This document shows positions 7,548 to 16,401 of a stretch of DNA of 64,000 nucleotides, piece by piece (position 1 is the first letter of the stretch; every line of letters begins with the position of its first letter). The stretch is taken from contig NZ_AP019308.1 of the NCBI RefSeq assembly GCF_003945345.1, positions 4,977,501-5,041,500 on the forward strand, read 5' to 3'. A model generated the notes under the pieces. That model did no database searches and was not told the origin of the DNA. It saw only the letters and a list, made by a program, of their open reading frames with translations. This stretch comes from Paenibacillus baekrokdamisoli. Its GTDB lineage: Bacteria; Bacillota; Bacilli; Paenibacillales; Paenibacillaceae. Made by a program: the position numbers and the translations under genes.

Positions 7548-9398
7548 ATGAGTTCTATATTTATCACAGGTGGCAGCGGGTTTATCGGACGGCATGTTCT
7601 GGCGGCATTAGCGAAAGCAAATCATAAGCTGTATGTCCTAGTCCGATCCAAAGAAAAGCTAATCGAAACAATGAGGGGGATCGGATGGAACGACTTTTCA
7701 TTGATAACGCCTTTACAAGGCGATCTCACCAAGCCTTCTCTTGGTTTAAATCCAACCGATTTGCAGCATTTGCTGAACGTAGACATCATCATTCATGCTG
7801 GCGGTCCAATGGATATTCTCTTAAAAGCAGAAGAAGCGCAACAAGTGTTTCTGAATGCCGCACACGAAATCGCCGGTCTTGCCAAAATGATTCACGATTC
7901 GAATCAATTAAAGCATTTTATCCACGTTGTCGGGTACAAGTCGCCTTATTCGGATCAGGATAACGACAGTAAGCAGCATAGCGATCATGATCATAAAGAA
8001 CCTCCATACGAAAAAATGAAGTTTGATGCTGATCTCTTCATTCGGCAAACCCTGCGTACTTGGGGAATCCCCCTTTCTGTAGTTAATCCAAGTGTGGTCA
8101 TAGGTGATTCTTATACGGGAATTACCGAACAACTTGGAGGATTAGGCATTTTGGTGGATGCCGTGCGTAGGAATCTTATGGCCCTAACTCCTGGCGGGAA
8201 GGATTACTGGCTTCCATTGGTACATGTCGACCATGTTGCGGCGCTTATTTCTGCATTAACGGAAGAAGAAAACCCAACAAACAATACCTACTTTTTATTG
8301 GACAACAAAATAAACAGTCCCAACATAATAGAGCTCATCCAACTTATTTCTAAGGAAGTTCGTGTAAACGGCCCTTTGGGTTCCGTTCCCTATCGTCTCA
8401 TAAAAAAACTGCTAAACCTTGGCGTGGGCAGATTACTGCAGCTTCCTAAGGAGTCCTTGGATTTTATTGTAACAACAGAATTTCCGACAACATCCAAACT
8501 TGCCATAGAGAAAAAACATAACCTTAACCTATCTATATCCAAATCGACCTTGCCCTTTGTCATTTCGGATTTGGATTATCGGATTTCTCATGGAACAACT
8601 CATGCTGGAACAACTCATGCATCCCATCAATTTCAATTTAACAGAAGAGCAAACCTGGCCACGATAGAAAGCGAAGGGAAAGGAACTCCTATCCTTATTC
8701 TTCACGGCACCTTCAGCACATCATTTAATTTATTGCCGATGGCACAGCAATTATCCAAACTAGGCAATCCAATTTATCTCGTTGATCTTCCTGGATTTGG
8801 CCGTTCTCCCTTTCACCATAACCACTCCATCATGAAAGGTTTTGAACAATCAATCGTTGATTTGATACGCGGCTTAGAATCGAAAGTAATTATCGTGGGC
8901 CATTCGTTTGGGGGATATCTTGCGGCAAAAATGGCGGAAACCTTACAAGACCGCATTGAAAAAGTCATTCTGCTGCAACCCGTACTGCATCCTGTAAGTT
9001 CAGTTTATAAATCTTCTCTTTTGACTCGAACCATTTTGCGTTTCATGTCTAAGGCTGCATTGAAGAAAAATATGTTGAATGCAAAGAGCTTCAATAATCA
9101 AGAAGAAATTCCTGAGGATTATATCCTTTATATGTACAATGAATTGAAGTCTTCTCGTGTTAGAAAAACGACAGCTGAAGTCATGTCCGCGCTCTCCAAA
9201 TCGAATAATATAAAGCTAAATCCGAGCAGTTGGGACTATGACAAAGTCTCCATTGTATGGGGAACAAAAGATACTAAATCCGATATCCCAAACCCGTTCA
9301 GAAATTTCAGTATTACTCACTTGCCCTATGCCCATCAGTTCCCAATTTCTCATCCTGAAGCTGCTGCGCACTGGATAAGTAAGTTGATTAACAAATAA
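7548..9398 (+). CDS. Fusion of an extended SDR (NAD-dependent epimerase/dehydratase type) and an alpha/beta hydrolase
   Basis: 616 residues. Residues 1 to about 330 are an extended short-chain dehydrogenase: Rossmann motif ITGGSGFIGRHV, an active-site-like YEKMK (YxxxK), and NPSVVIGDSYTG. A linker with a duplicated GTTHA follows. From about 375 to the end is an alpha/beta hydrolase with HGTFSTSFN (oxyanion region), the nucleophile elbow GHSFGG, and a C-terminal histidine in PYAHQFPISHP. Each half has the length of a complete enzyme. Such two-enzyme fusions suggest sequential action on one small, probably acyl- or ester-bearing, substrate. It is under the TetR operator. The substrate is unknown. 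Confidence 0.85.
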   Translation: MSSIFITGGSGFIGRHVLAALAKANHKLYVLVRSKEKLIETMRGIGWNDFSLITPLQGDLTKPSLGLNPTDLQHLLNVDIIIHAGGPMDILLKAEEAQQVFLNAAHEIAGLAKMIHDSNQLKHFIHVVGYKSPYSDQDNDSKQHSDHDHKEPPYEKMKFDADLFIRQTLRTWGIPLSVVNPSVVIGDSYTGITEQLGGLGILVDAVRRNLMALTPGGKDYWLPLVHVDHVAALISALTEEENPTNNTYFLLDNKINSPNIIELIQLISKEVRVNGPLGSVPYRLIKKLLNLGVGRLLQLPKESLDFIVTTEFPTTSKLAIEKKHNLNLSISKSTLPFVISDLDYRISHGTTHAGTTHASHQFQFNRRANLATIESEGKGTPILILHGTFSTSFNLLPMAQQLSKLGNPIYLVDLPGFGRSPFHHNHSIMKGFEQSIVDLIRGLESKVIIVGHSFGGYLAAKMAETLQDRIEKVILLQPVLHPVSSVYKSSLLTRTILRFMSKAALKKNMLNAKSFNNQEEIPEDYILYMYNELKSSRVRKTTAEVMSALSKSNNIKLNPSSWDYDKVSIVWGTKDTKSDIPNPFRNFSITHLPYAHQFPISHPEAAAHWISKLINK

Positions 9399-9420
9399 AC
9401 GAAAACTTGAAGTGCAGTAA

Positions 9421-9470
9421 CAAAAATCCCGATCTCGTGAGGTCGGGATTTACATGGTGGAGGCGAACCA
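9421..9470 (-). repeat. ssrA-end-like repeat element, copy A (hairpin terminator)
   Basis: On the minus strand it reads GGTTCGCCTCCACCATGTAA, then the hairpin ATCCCGACCTCACGAGATCGGGAT and a T-run. The first part matches the tmRNA 3' end (CGCCTCCACCA) and the second is built like the ssrA terminator. It lies between two convergent genes and could terminate both. Confidence 0.75.
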
Positions 9471-9488
9471 TGGCTGCACCAAAGAACT

Positions 9489-11003
9489 CTAATCAATACT
9501 GAATATAGGCTCTAAGGCTGGATAAAGCATACTATATTTTTTATATTTTTTCTTATAATGAGAGGTGTTCTTCTCGTTTGGTACATATCGGATTGAATTT
9601 TGAAGTGAAAGCGAACTTTGACAAAATTCGAAATAGCTTTGTTCCCAACCTATATGAATAAAACCTAGTGCTGCAGCTCCCATAGAAGGAAGGTATTGTG
9701 AATCCTGCGGGACAATGACCTCCATGTCGAATACATCTGCAATGATTTGGTTCCAAATTACACTTTTGCTTCCTCCACCGATAAGAGTTAATCGATTGTT
9801 ATCTACATCTGTGGAGATAAATTCCATTACCTGTCTCATACTCATTGCAACACCTTCTAAAACAGCACAACACATTTCTTCCTTAGTGGTGGTTGGTCGA
9901 ATTCCTATATAACATCCAGTTGCATCTGTATTTTGAACAGGACAGCGCTCGCCGTTTAAATAGGGTAAGAAGAGGAGTTCACTTTTGCCACGATCACAAG
10001 ACTTCATGAGATTATCCAGTTCTTCAAAAGCTAAATCATCATTTAATCTTAAACTATCGCCGAAGACTGACATCACCCATTTATGTGCATTCCCCGCATT
10101 CATAAGCGGAGCGATCACAATGTAAAGTTCCTTATCTACATGGGCAAGGTGGAATACACCTTCTGAAGCTTGAGAAACTTCCTTGGTTGGTGTTGCAACC
10201 CAACCTGTTGTGCCTAAATAAGCATACATTTCTCCTAAACAGGTAATACCGGCTCCCAACGTTGCTGCACCAGCATCTCCGATACCGCATAAAACTGGGG
10301 TTCCCACTATATATCCCGTTATTTGGGCAGCATGCTCAGTAACTAAACCAACGACTTCATCGGAGGGGCAAATAGCTGGGAGCTTACTCGATGCTATCTC
10401 ATACCGATTAAGCCAATCCGTCTCCCATTGTCTCTGACTTAAATTCATTAATCCAGTCGTCGCTGCAGTCGTGGGATCCGTAACTAGTTTGCCAGTTAGC
10501 TGATATATGACATAATCTTTTGAACCTATTAATACCGTTGAAGTTTGATGGTAGTTGTCTGGCTCTTCTTCCTTTAGCCATACTATTTTTGGAAATGTTA
10601 GAGTACCATCCATATGATTTCCTGTTACATCCCGTATATGCGATATTCCCAAATCTTGTTTAATACGGTTTCCTTGCTTGGCAGCTCTCCCATCTGAATA
10701 TAGAATAGCTGGCCGAACCGGATTTCCATTAAGATCTATGGGAATACAATCTTGCATTTGACCACTAAACGTAATCAAAGCGATGTCTTCTGCCAGAATC
10801 CCAGCAGATAACCATTCTTTAGTTATTGTTACAACAGCTTCTAACCATTGCGAAGGATCTTGCTCCATATGATGGTCAGTTTGAATTGTAGTCAAAGGTT
10901 TGTTTTTTTCTAAGATAGGCTTAGAACCATGAGAGACTAGCAGCCCCTTTACATTTGTTGTCCCAATATCAAAGGATGCAATATACTTATCAGCGCGGAT
11001 CAC
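9489..11003 (-). CDS. FGGY-family carbohydrate kinase
   Basis: 504 residues, the family size. N-terminal ATPase motif SFDIGTTNVKG (phosphate 1), central GIGDAGAATLGAG, and C-terminal adenosine motif LIGGGSKSVIWNQIIADVFD. Most like xylulokinase-type members, but the substrate cannot be set from sequence. It overlaps the permease stop by 4 bases and is the last gene of a binding protein-ATPase-permease-kinase operon. It therefore most likely phosphorylates the sugar or polyol as it enters. Confidence 0.88.
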   Translation of the reverse strand: MIRADKYIASFDIGTTNVKGLLVSHGSKPILEKNKPLTTIQTDHHMEQDPSQWLEAVVTITKEWLSAGILAEDIALITFSGQMQDCIPIDLNGNPVRPAILYSDGRAAKQGNRIKQDLGISHIRDVTGNHMDGTLTFPKIVWLKEEEPDNYHQTSTVLIGSKDYVIYQLTGKLVTDPTTAATTGLMNLSQRQWETDWLNRYEIASSKLPAICPSDEVVGLVTEHAAQITGYIVGTPVLCGIGDAGAATLGAGITCLGEMYAYLGTTGWVATPTKEVSQASEGVFHLAHVDKELYIVIAPLMNAGNAHKWVMSVFGDSLRLNDDLAFEELDNLMKSCDRGKSELLFLPYLNGERCPVQNTDATGCYIGIRPTTTKEEMCCAVLEGVAMSMRQVMEFISTDVDNNRLTLIGGGSKSVIWNQIIADVFDMEVIVPQDSQYLPSMGAAALGFIHIGWEQSYFEFCQSSLSLQNSIRYVPNEKNTSHYKKKYKKYSMLYPALEPIFSID

Positions 11004-11965
11004 CGAGAATCACGTCCCAGTCTTTGTAAGATTACAGCAGCTATTACAATCAGCCCCGTAATCACATCTTGCATAAATGTGGGCACTTCGAGAATCGTCA
11101 ACCCGTTTGCCAAAACTCCAATTATTGCTGCCCCTACAAAAGTACCCCAAATATTAGGAATACCTTCTTTAAATGAAGTCATTCCTAGAAAAGCTGCCGC
11201 ATAAGCAGGTAAAAACAATCCGTTTCCGCTTGTCGGTTGAGCTGACCCAAGCCGTGAAGCCATAAGGATTCCAGTTAAACATGCGAGTACCGTACATAAC
11301 GCAAATGCCGTATTTTTGTTCCATTTTACGTTCACACCAGCTATTCGAGAAGCCGATTCATTGCCGCCTATGGCATAAAGTCTTCTACCAAAAGAGGTTT
11401 GAGACATGATGTACCAAAATATGATAGTTAATAGCACCATGATAATCGATAATAGCGGGATGCTGCCCCATTCCGTTTGACCGATATACCGGAAGGAATC
11501 GGGGATATTTTCGAACACAGTCGCACCACCCGTAAGCCAAAACGTAATTCCACCCAAAACAGTGCCCATGGCTAGTGTAGTAACAAACGACAATACTCGA
11601 AAACGAGTAACGAGCCAACCGTTCACATAACCTATCAGAAAAGAAATGGCTAGAGGTATGAGAAATGTACACCAAATAGGTAAACCCGAAACTGCAAGTT
11701 TCGCAGCCAGAACACCTCCGAAGCTAGCTACAGAACCGATCGAAAGATCAAATTCCCCAACTGACATAACCAAAGTTGCTCCTAATGCGATAATAACCAA
11801 AAATGAAATTTGCCTACTAATATTAATCATGTTTTCAAGCGTGGCGAATGAAGTGGGGCTAAGTATGCTGAAGCAAATTACAATAAGCACACCTGCCATT
11901 ATAGTGCCGTATGTTTTTAACAAGCGACTCATATTAGCAGATGGACGATATAGACTTTTATCCAT
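11000..11965 (-). CDS. Sugar ABC transporter permease (RbsC type)
   Basis: About 321 residues with eight or more membrane segments and the BPD_transp_2 signature region (GGNESASRIAGVNV, then a membrane segment). I choose the ATG at 11965, giving MDKSLYRP, because AGGAAAG lies upstream and it overlaps the ATPase stop by only 8 bases. A start at 12034 would overlap by 77 bases. It forms the membrane channel of the CUT2-type importer. Confidence 0.88.
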   Translation of the reverse strand: MDKSLYRPSANMSRLLKTYGTIMAGVLIVICFSILSPTSFATLENMINISRQISFLVIIALGATLVMSVGEFDLSIGSVASFGGVLAAKLAVSGLPIWCTFLIPLAISFLIGYVNGWLVTRFRVLSFVTTLAMGTVLGGITFWLTGGATVFENIPDSFRYIGQTEWGSIPLLSIIMVLLTIIFWYIMSQTSFGRRLYAIGGNESASRIAGVNVKWNKNTAFALCTVLACLTGILMASRLGSAQPTSGNGLFLPAYAAAFLGMTSFKEGIPNIWGTFVGAAIIGVLANGLTILEVPTFMQDVITGLIVIAAVILQRLGRDSR

Positions 11966-13481
11966 ATGCAGGTTCACTTTCCTTTCCCTTGTTATAACAA
12001 ATCTGTAGAATTTGGTCTGGAGTGACATCGTCATTGATGAATTCAGCTACAGTAACTCCATCGTGCAGCACATATATACGATCAGAAATATCCAATACAT
12101 CTTTCAAATCAGAAGAAACATAAAGCACACAGCATTGTTTATCTGCCTGTTCTTTTAATAATCTGTGAATTTCATCACGGGTCATTACATCAACCGCTTG
12201 GGTAGGCTCATCACATAAAAAAAGGACGGGGTTAGATAGAAGCGCTTTCGCAAAAACGACCTTTTGCTGATTTCCCCCGCTTAGTTCATGAATAGGCTGT
12301 TCGGAGCTGCTCGCTTTGACGTTCATATATTCCATCCACTTGGCTACTTCTGATTTTTCTTTGCGATCTGTAATTTTCAGTCCATTTGAAAATTGTTTCA
12401 AAACAGGTAATGTCATGTTTTCGCGAATAGACATTCCCATAATTAAGGCATCGGATCTTCGCTCTTCTGGTATTAGAATCACACCGCTGTCTAATGAATG
12501 CCTCGGTGATAACTTATGAACTCGCTTATTTGATAGATGAACTTCTCCCTTTTCAATGGGTCTTGTCCCATAAATCGCCTCAAGTAATTCCGTTCGCCCT
12601 GAACCTGCAAGACCAAATAGTCCAACGATTTCGCCTTGTCTTACATTTAAGCTTGCTTTCTTTACTTTACCGTCTTTAGTTGCCACGTTCTCTACTTTCA
12701 AAACGCTAGAAGCACTTGAAGGTACAAATTTCTTCTCGATAATGGAGTTCTTCACTTCCGCGTTCGTCATAAGGCGTATGATCATTTCTTTATCTGCTTC
12801 GGATTTATTTACTGTACCTGCCAATTGTCCGTTACGTAGAACAGTAATTCTATCCGCTAACCGAAAAATTTCATCCATCCTGTGCGATACATAAACGATG
12901 GATGTACCCTGAGATGCAAGCTTGTGAATAAGCTGGAACAAAAGCTCCGATTCTTTATCTGTTAATGAGGCTGTTGGTTCATCTAATATGAGTAACCTAC
13001 AATTCATCATCATAGCTCTCATGATCTCTAGCAATGTTTTCTCAGGAGGGGACATTTCCATAGCCGTTTTTCTTAAATCAATCTCGATTCCCAGATTCTC
13101 CTTGAGCTTTTCTGCTTTCTGTCTCATCTCACTCCATAAAATCCCTCTAGTCAGCTTTCTTTTCGGATAATCCGTACCAAGAAATAAATTTTCAAGACCC
13201 GTAAATGACGGGATCAGATGGCGATCTTGATGTACAACGTTAATGCCAAGCTCTCGCGCAGCCTTTGGACTCGAAATCATTTCTTGCTTTCCCGACCAAA
13301 AAATGCGGCCGCCATCTTGAGGATAAACACCCGTAATAATTTTAATAAAAGTAGATTTACCGGCGCCATTTTCTCCAACAAGTGCATGAATTTCACCAGG
13401 GTATATTTGCAGCGAGATTTTAGAGAGTGCATAATGCGGCCCAAACTTCTTTTCTAGTTCCTGTACTTCCAACAATGCCAT
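11958..13481 (-). CDS. Sugar ABC transporter ATP-binding protein (RbsA/MglA type, two ABC domains)
   Basis: 507 residues. First ABC domain: Walker A GENGAGKST, Walker B LLILDEPTASLT, degenerate signature MSPPEKTLLEI. Second domain: altered Walker A GLAGSGRTELL, intact signature LSGGNQQK and Walker B LFLCDEPTQAVD. This asymmetry is normal for CUT2 ATPases. Unlike the first sugar operon in this window, this one carries its own ATPase. Confidence 0.93.
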   Translation of the reverse strand: MALLEVQELEKKFGPHYALSKISLQIYPGEIHALVGENGAGKSTFIKIITGVYPQDGGRIFWSGKQEMISSPKAARELGINVVHQDRHLIPSFTGLENLFLGTDYPKRKLTRGILWSEMRQKAEKLKENLGIEIDLRKTAMEMSPPEKTLLEIMRAMMMNCRLLILDEPTASLTDKESELLFQLIHKLASQGTSIVYVSHRMDEIFRLADRITVLRNGQLAGTVNKSEADKEMIIRLMTNAEVKNSIIEKKFVPSSASSVLKVENVATKDGKVKKASLNVRQGEIVGLFGLAGSGRTELLEAIYGTRPIEKGEVHLSNKRVHKLSPRHSLDSGVILIPEERRSDALIMGMSIRENMTLPVLKQFSNGLKITDRKEKSEVAKWMEYMNVKASSSEQPIHELSGGNQQKVVFAKALLSNPVLFLCDEPTQAVDVMTRDEIHRLLKEQADKQCCVLYVSSDLKDVLDISDRIYVLHDGVTVAEFINDDVTPDQILQICYNKGKESEPAYG

Positions 13482-13513
13482 GGGCGTACCTCCAAACTTT
13501 AAAGATAAAAGAG

Positions 13514-13535
13514 AAAGCGGCTGGGTAGCCGCTTT
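13514..13535 (-). terminator. Stem-loop between binding-protein and ATPase genes
   Basis: AAAGCGGCT-GGGT-AGCCGCTTT, 9-bp stem, immediately after the binding-protein stop, followed on the minus strand by a pyrimidine tract (CUCUUUU). It probably acts as a partial terminator or 3' stabiliser, making the binding protein more abundant than the rest of the importer. Confidence 0.65.
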
Positions 13536-13538
13536 TCA

Positions 13539-14483
13539 TTATTTACCTGCGTTTTCTTTTGTAATAAGAGAGGCTGGAGCGTAAAGCTCTGTTCCTTCCG
13601 CTGCTTTCCCTTGAAATACCAAATCGATCTGCTTAGCGACAATTTCAGACATACCAACGAAGTTTTGTTTTACCGTTGCAATTAACGGTGAGCCTTTTTT
13701 AATCATTTCTATGGCTTGGCTATTCCCATCAATTCCAGTTACTACAATATCTTTTCGTCCAGCAGCCTCAATTGCTTGAGCAGCACCAATAGCCGGTTCG
13801 TCCCAGCCTGTCCATACCGCGGTTATGGCACCATTATCTTTATTAGCCAAAAGCAGGCTCTCCATTTGTTTTCTGGAGTTTTCAATAGGTCCCGGAACGA
13901 TTACCTGCTGCTCCGTTATCTTTTTAATATCGGTAGATTGTTTTAACATATCGTCAAGTTGAAGTGTTCTTTTTAAAACCCCAGGATGAGCACGATATGT
14001 TAACACAACTAAATTCCCTTTATTACCAATCGTTTTGAATAAATAATCCGAAATCAATTTCGACATTTCTACATTATCGCTAGTAGCATTCGTAACCATT
14101 CCAGTAATATATCCAGAATCGATACCAAATACAGGGATTTTATTCTCAGATGCTTTTTCAATCTGAGTTTTCACTTGATTAGGGTCTGTACTAACAAGAA
14201 TGATGGCATCTGCTTTAGTAGAAATCACATCCTCCATGCGACTTGCTAGTTGACCCATATCCCCTTTAGTATCCACAACATTCGTTTTCCATCCACGATC
14301 TTTTGCTTGTTTTTTGAATGATTCAACCATTTCGTTGGTTGTAACAGAGGAGAGAAACGGAGTTAAAATAGCTACTGATTTGGTTGCAGCTTCTGATGTT
14401 GGTGAATCTGCCGATTTCCCTCCACAAGCGGCTAAGCTTGATATGAATACAATCGCAATCAAAACTGTGAATAATTTTTTCAT
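13539..14483 (-). CDS. Sugar ABC transporter substrate-binding lipoprotein (RbsB/LacI-like fold)
   Basis: 314 residues. Lipoprotein signal MKKLFTVLIAIVFISS with lipobox LAACG, then the periplasmic-binding-protein type 1 fold: SKADAIILVSTDP, GIDSGYI, and ITAVWTGWDEPAIGAAQAIE. First gene of the operon. AAAGGGAGA lies about 8 bases before the ATG. It supplies ligand to the RbsC/RbsA-type permease and ATPase downstream. Confidence 0.9.
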   Translation of the reverse strand: MKKLFTVLIAIVFISSLAACGGKSADSPTSEAATKSVAILTPFLSSVTTNEMVESFKKQAKDRGWKTNVVDTKGDMGQLASRMEDVISTKADAIILVSTDPNQVKTQIEKASENKIPVFGIDSGYITGMVTNATSDNVEMSKLISDYLFKTIGNKGNLVVLTYRAHPGVLKRTLQLDDMLKQSTDIKKITEQQVIVPGPIENSRKQMESLLLANKDNGAITAVWTGWDEPAIGAAQAIEAAGRKDIVVTGIDGNSQAIEMIKKGSPLIATVKQNFVGMSEIVAKQIDLVFQGKAAEGTELYAPASLITKENAGK

Positions 14484-14504
14484 CTGATTTTCTCCCTTTT
14501 CTTT

Positions 14505-14609
14505 TTATGAATTGATTATAAATTTATGGAGTTTTATGCGAGAAGTTCCATTCCAGAACCCGCTTACATTTACTAATAATCTGGTCTTCTCTTCTGCGAT
14601 ATTAGCCAT
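14505..14609 (-). CDS. Possible 34-residue leader ORF before the second sugar operon
   Basis: ATG at 14609 with AAGGGA about 8 bases upstream. It encodes a 34-residue basic peptide beginning MANIAEEKTRLL and ends at 14505, 21 bases before the binding-protein ATG. It sits between the predicted promoter (14660-14688) and the operon. It may be a leader peptide or chance; no homologue is recognised. Confidence 0.25.
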   Translation of the reverse strand: MANIAEEKTRLLVNVSGFWNGTSRIKLHKFIINS

Positions 14610-14659
14610 AATCTAAATCCCTTCGCACACATGTTCATATCAGAATTATTTTATTTCCC

Positions 14660-14688
14660 AGTATAAAGCACGGATATTTATTTAGCAA
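14660..14688 (-). promoter_or_regulatory. Sigma-A promoter of the second sugar operon
   Basis: Minus strand TTGCTA (14683-14688), 17 bases, TATACT (14660-14665). This would give a leader of about 170 bases before the binding-protein gene. No regulator gene lies next to this operon. Confidence 0.55.
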
Positions 14689-14787
14689 TTAAAGGTTTAA
14701 TATATCCTTATACCTATTAGTAGCTTTCATTTCCAATAACGATCGCAAGACTGAGATTTTCCAATACGCATTCAATAGGTTATTAAG

Positions 14788-14871
14788 TCACCCATGTCCG
14801 AACTTGAGTTTACACAAAAAACGACATGATCGTACTTCTTCGTTAAATGATCTCATCAATTCCTTAGTCAT
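14788..14871 (-). CDS. Possible 27-residue ORF with a strong ribosome site
   Basis: AAGGAGG lies 6 bases before an ATG at 14871. The product begins MTKELMRSFNEEVRSC and stops after 27 codons. The strong ribosome site in an otherwise empty 600-base gap suggests either a real small protein or the remnant of a truncated gene. Nothing recognisable. The rest of the gap 14484-15081 holds only the promoter, the leader ORF and repeat copy B. Confidence 0.25.
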   Translation of the reverse strand: MTKELMRSFNEEVRSCRFLCKLKFGHG

Positions 14872-14974
14872 GTAATCCTCCTTCTCAACGAGCAAGCAAA
14901 CTCACGAGGCTCACATGCCTTTCTATAGGAGCCCTTCCACTGCATGGTAATCGCCTACCCTCGCAACACCATAC

Positions 14975-15048
14975 ATAAAAACACTGACCTTATGCGGTCA
15001 GTGTTCTTATGTTGGAGCGAATCGTGGCTGTGCAAAACCACAATTCAC
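14975..15048 (-). repeat. ssrA-end-like repeat element, copy B (hairpin plus distal arm)
   Basis: Contains the hairpin AACACTGACC-TTATGC-GGTCAGTGTT, then the degenerate CGCTCCAACA (minus strand) and the distal segment GTGGCTGTGCAAAACCAC, which is shared with copies C, G and H. It lies just 3' of hflX and could terminate it. Confidence 0.65.
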
Positions 15049-15081
15049 TGTTTGTTATAGGGAGCTAAGTCTGACGAATTA

Positions 15082-16359
15082 CTATTCACTCACCGCTGGT
15101 TCTGCGAATAAATGCTGGTATCTCTCATAGTCCGCTTTTTTGCATTCCATCGTGAGCCGAGTTCCGTTCGGCTCATAGGAGGTTGCCTGAACATGTGCAT
15201 TGGCATTGAAATAAGCGACTAAACGGCCTTCCGCGAAAGGAATGATGACCTCGCACTGCATATAACCTTGGAAGATCCTATCCTTCACAAGCGCAATCAG
15301 CTCATCCACCCCCGCCTCTTGCTTGACGGAGAGGTACACCTTGTCTCCATTCACATGCGGATATCGCTCGCTGGTAAGATCGGTCTTATTGTACGCATAG
15401 ACCATCGGAATATGATCGGCGCCCAGTTCCTTGAGCGTCGTATTAGTCACTTCCATGAGCCGTTCGTACTCCTGATTGGAGTAGTCGACGACCTGTATTA
15501 GTAGGTCGGCTTCGGTGACCTCTTCAAGGGTTGAGCGGAACGCTTTGACCAGATAATGCGGCAGCTGGCTGACGAATCCTACTGTATCAGTGAGCAGAAA
15601 AGACTTATTATCTGGCAGTTCGATGCTGCGTACCGACGTCTCTAATGTGGCGAAGAGCATATCTTTAGCCAATACCTGTTTGTTCAAATCAGGCATATAT
15701 TGATTCAGAATCCCATTCATGAGACTGGATTTACCCGCATTTGTGTACCCAACGAGACAAACAACAGGCACACCCGTTTTCAGGCGCTGTTTGCGCTGAA
15801 CCTGACGCTGTGCAACGAGCTTCTCCAACTCGTTCTGCAGAGCGGAGATTCTATCCTCGATGCGCCGGCGGTCAAGCTCTAGCTTTGTTTCGCCCGTTCC
15901 TTTGTTTTTCATACCGGAGCCGCCGCCTTGACGACCAAGCGATTCACGTAGACCGACGAGCCGTGGCAGCATATATTGCAGCTGAGCCACTTCCACTTGC
16001 AACTGAGCCTCACGCGTTCGAGCTCGTTCAGCAAAGATATCTAGGATCAGAATCGTTCGATCGATAACCTTCTTCTGCAGCGCGCTTTCCAGATTGCGGA
16101 TCTGCGATGGAGACAGCTCATCGTTGAAAATGACAGTCGATGCGTCGACCCCTTGCACAAGTGCGGACAGTTCTTCGACTTTGCCGGTGCCAAGGTAACG
16201 GGAGCCATTGATCTTTGCCGCCTTCTGGGTCAGTTCCCCGACCACCTCGATGTGGCATGCGTCCGCAAGATTGCGCAGCTCCTCCATGGAATAGGCAAAA
16301 TCAGGCCGATCCTGTAAATTAACACCGACGATAACGGCTTTGTTGTTCGTTTGTTCCAT
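15082..16359 (-). CDS. hflX: GTPase HflX, ribosome-splitting factor
   Basis: 425 residues. HflX N-terminal domain with the glycine-rich stretch GRQGGGSGMKNKGTGE, then the G domain: G1 GYTNAGKSSL, switch ATLETSVR, G3 DTVGFV, G4 NKTD. A short C-terminal domain follows (CEVIIPFAEGRLVAYF). HflX binds the 50S E-site region and splits stalled or antibiotic-bound 70S ribosomes. GAAGGAGG lies about 8 bases before the ATG. An intrinsic terminator precedes that ribosome site, so expression is probably set by attenuation (see 16402-16766). Confidence 0.95.
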   Translation of the reverse strand: MEQTNNKAVIVGVNLQDRPDFAYSMEELRNLADACHIEVVGELTQKAAKINGSRYLGTGKVEELSALVQGVDASTVIFNDELSPSQIRNLESALQKKVIDRTILILDIFAERARTREAQLQVEVAQLQYMLPRLVGLRESLGRQGGGSGMKNKGTGETKLELDRRRIEDRISALQNELEKLVAQRQVQRKQRLKTGVPVVCLVGYTNAGKSSLMNGILNQYMPDLNKQVLAKDMLFATLETSVRSIELPDNKSFLLTDTVGFVSQLPHYLVKAFRSTLEEVTEADLLIQVVDYSNQEYERLMEVTNTTLKELGADHIPMVYAYNKTDLTSERYPHVNGDKVYLSVKQEAGVDELIALVKDRIFQGYMQCEVIIPFAEGRLVAYFNANAHVQATSYEPNGTRLTMECKKADYERYQHLFAEPAVSE

Positions 16360-16401
16360 ATGAAAATTCCTCCTTCAAGTAAAACGATAGTGAATAAAGA
16401 C

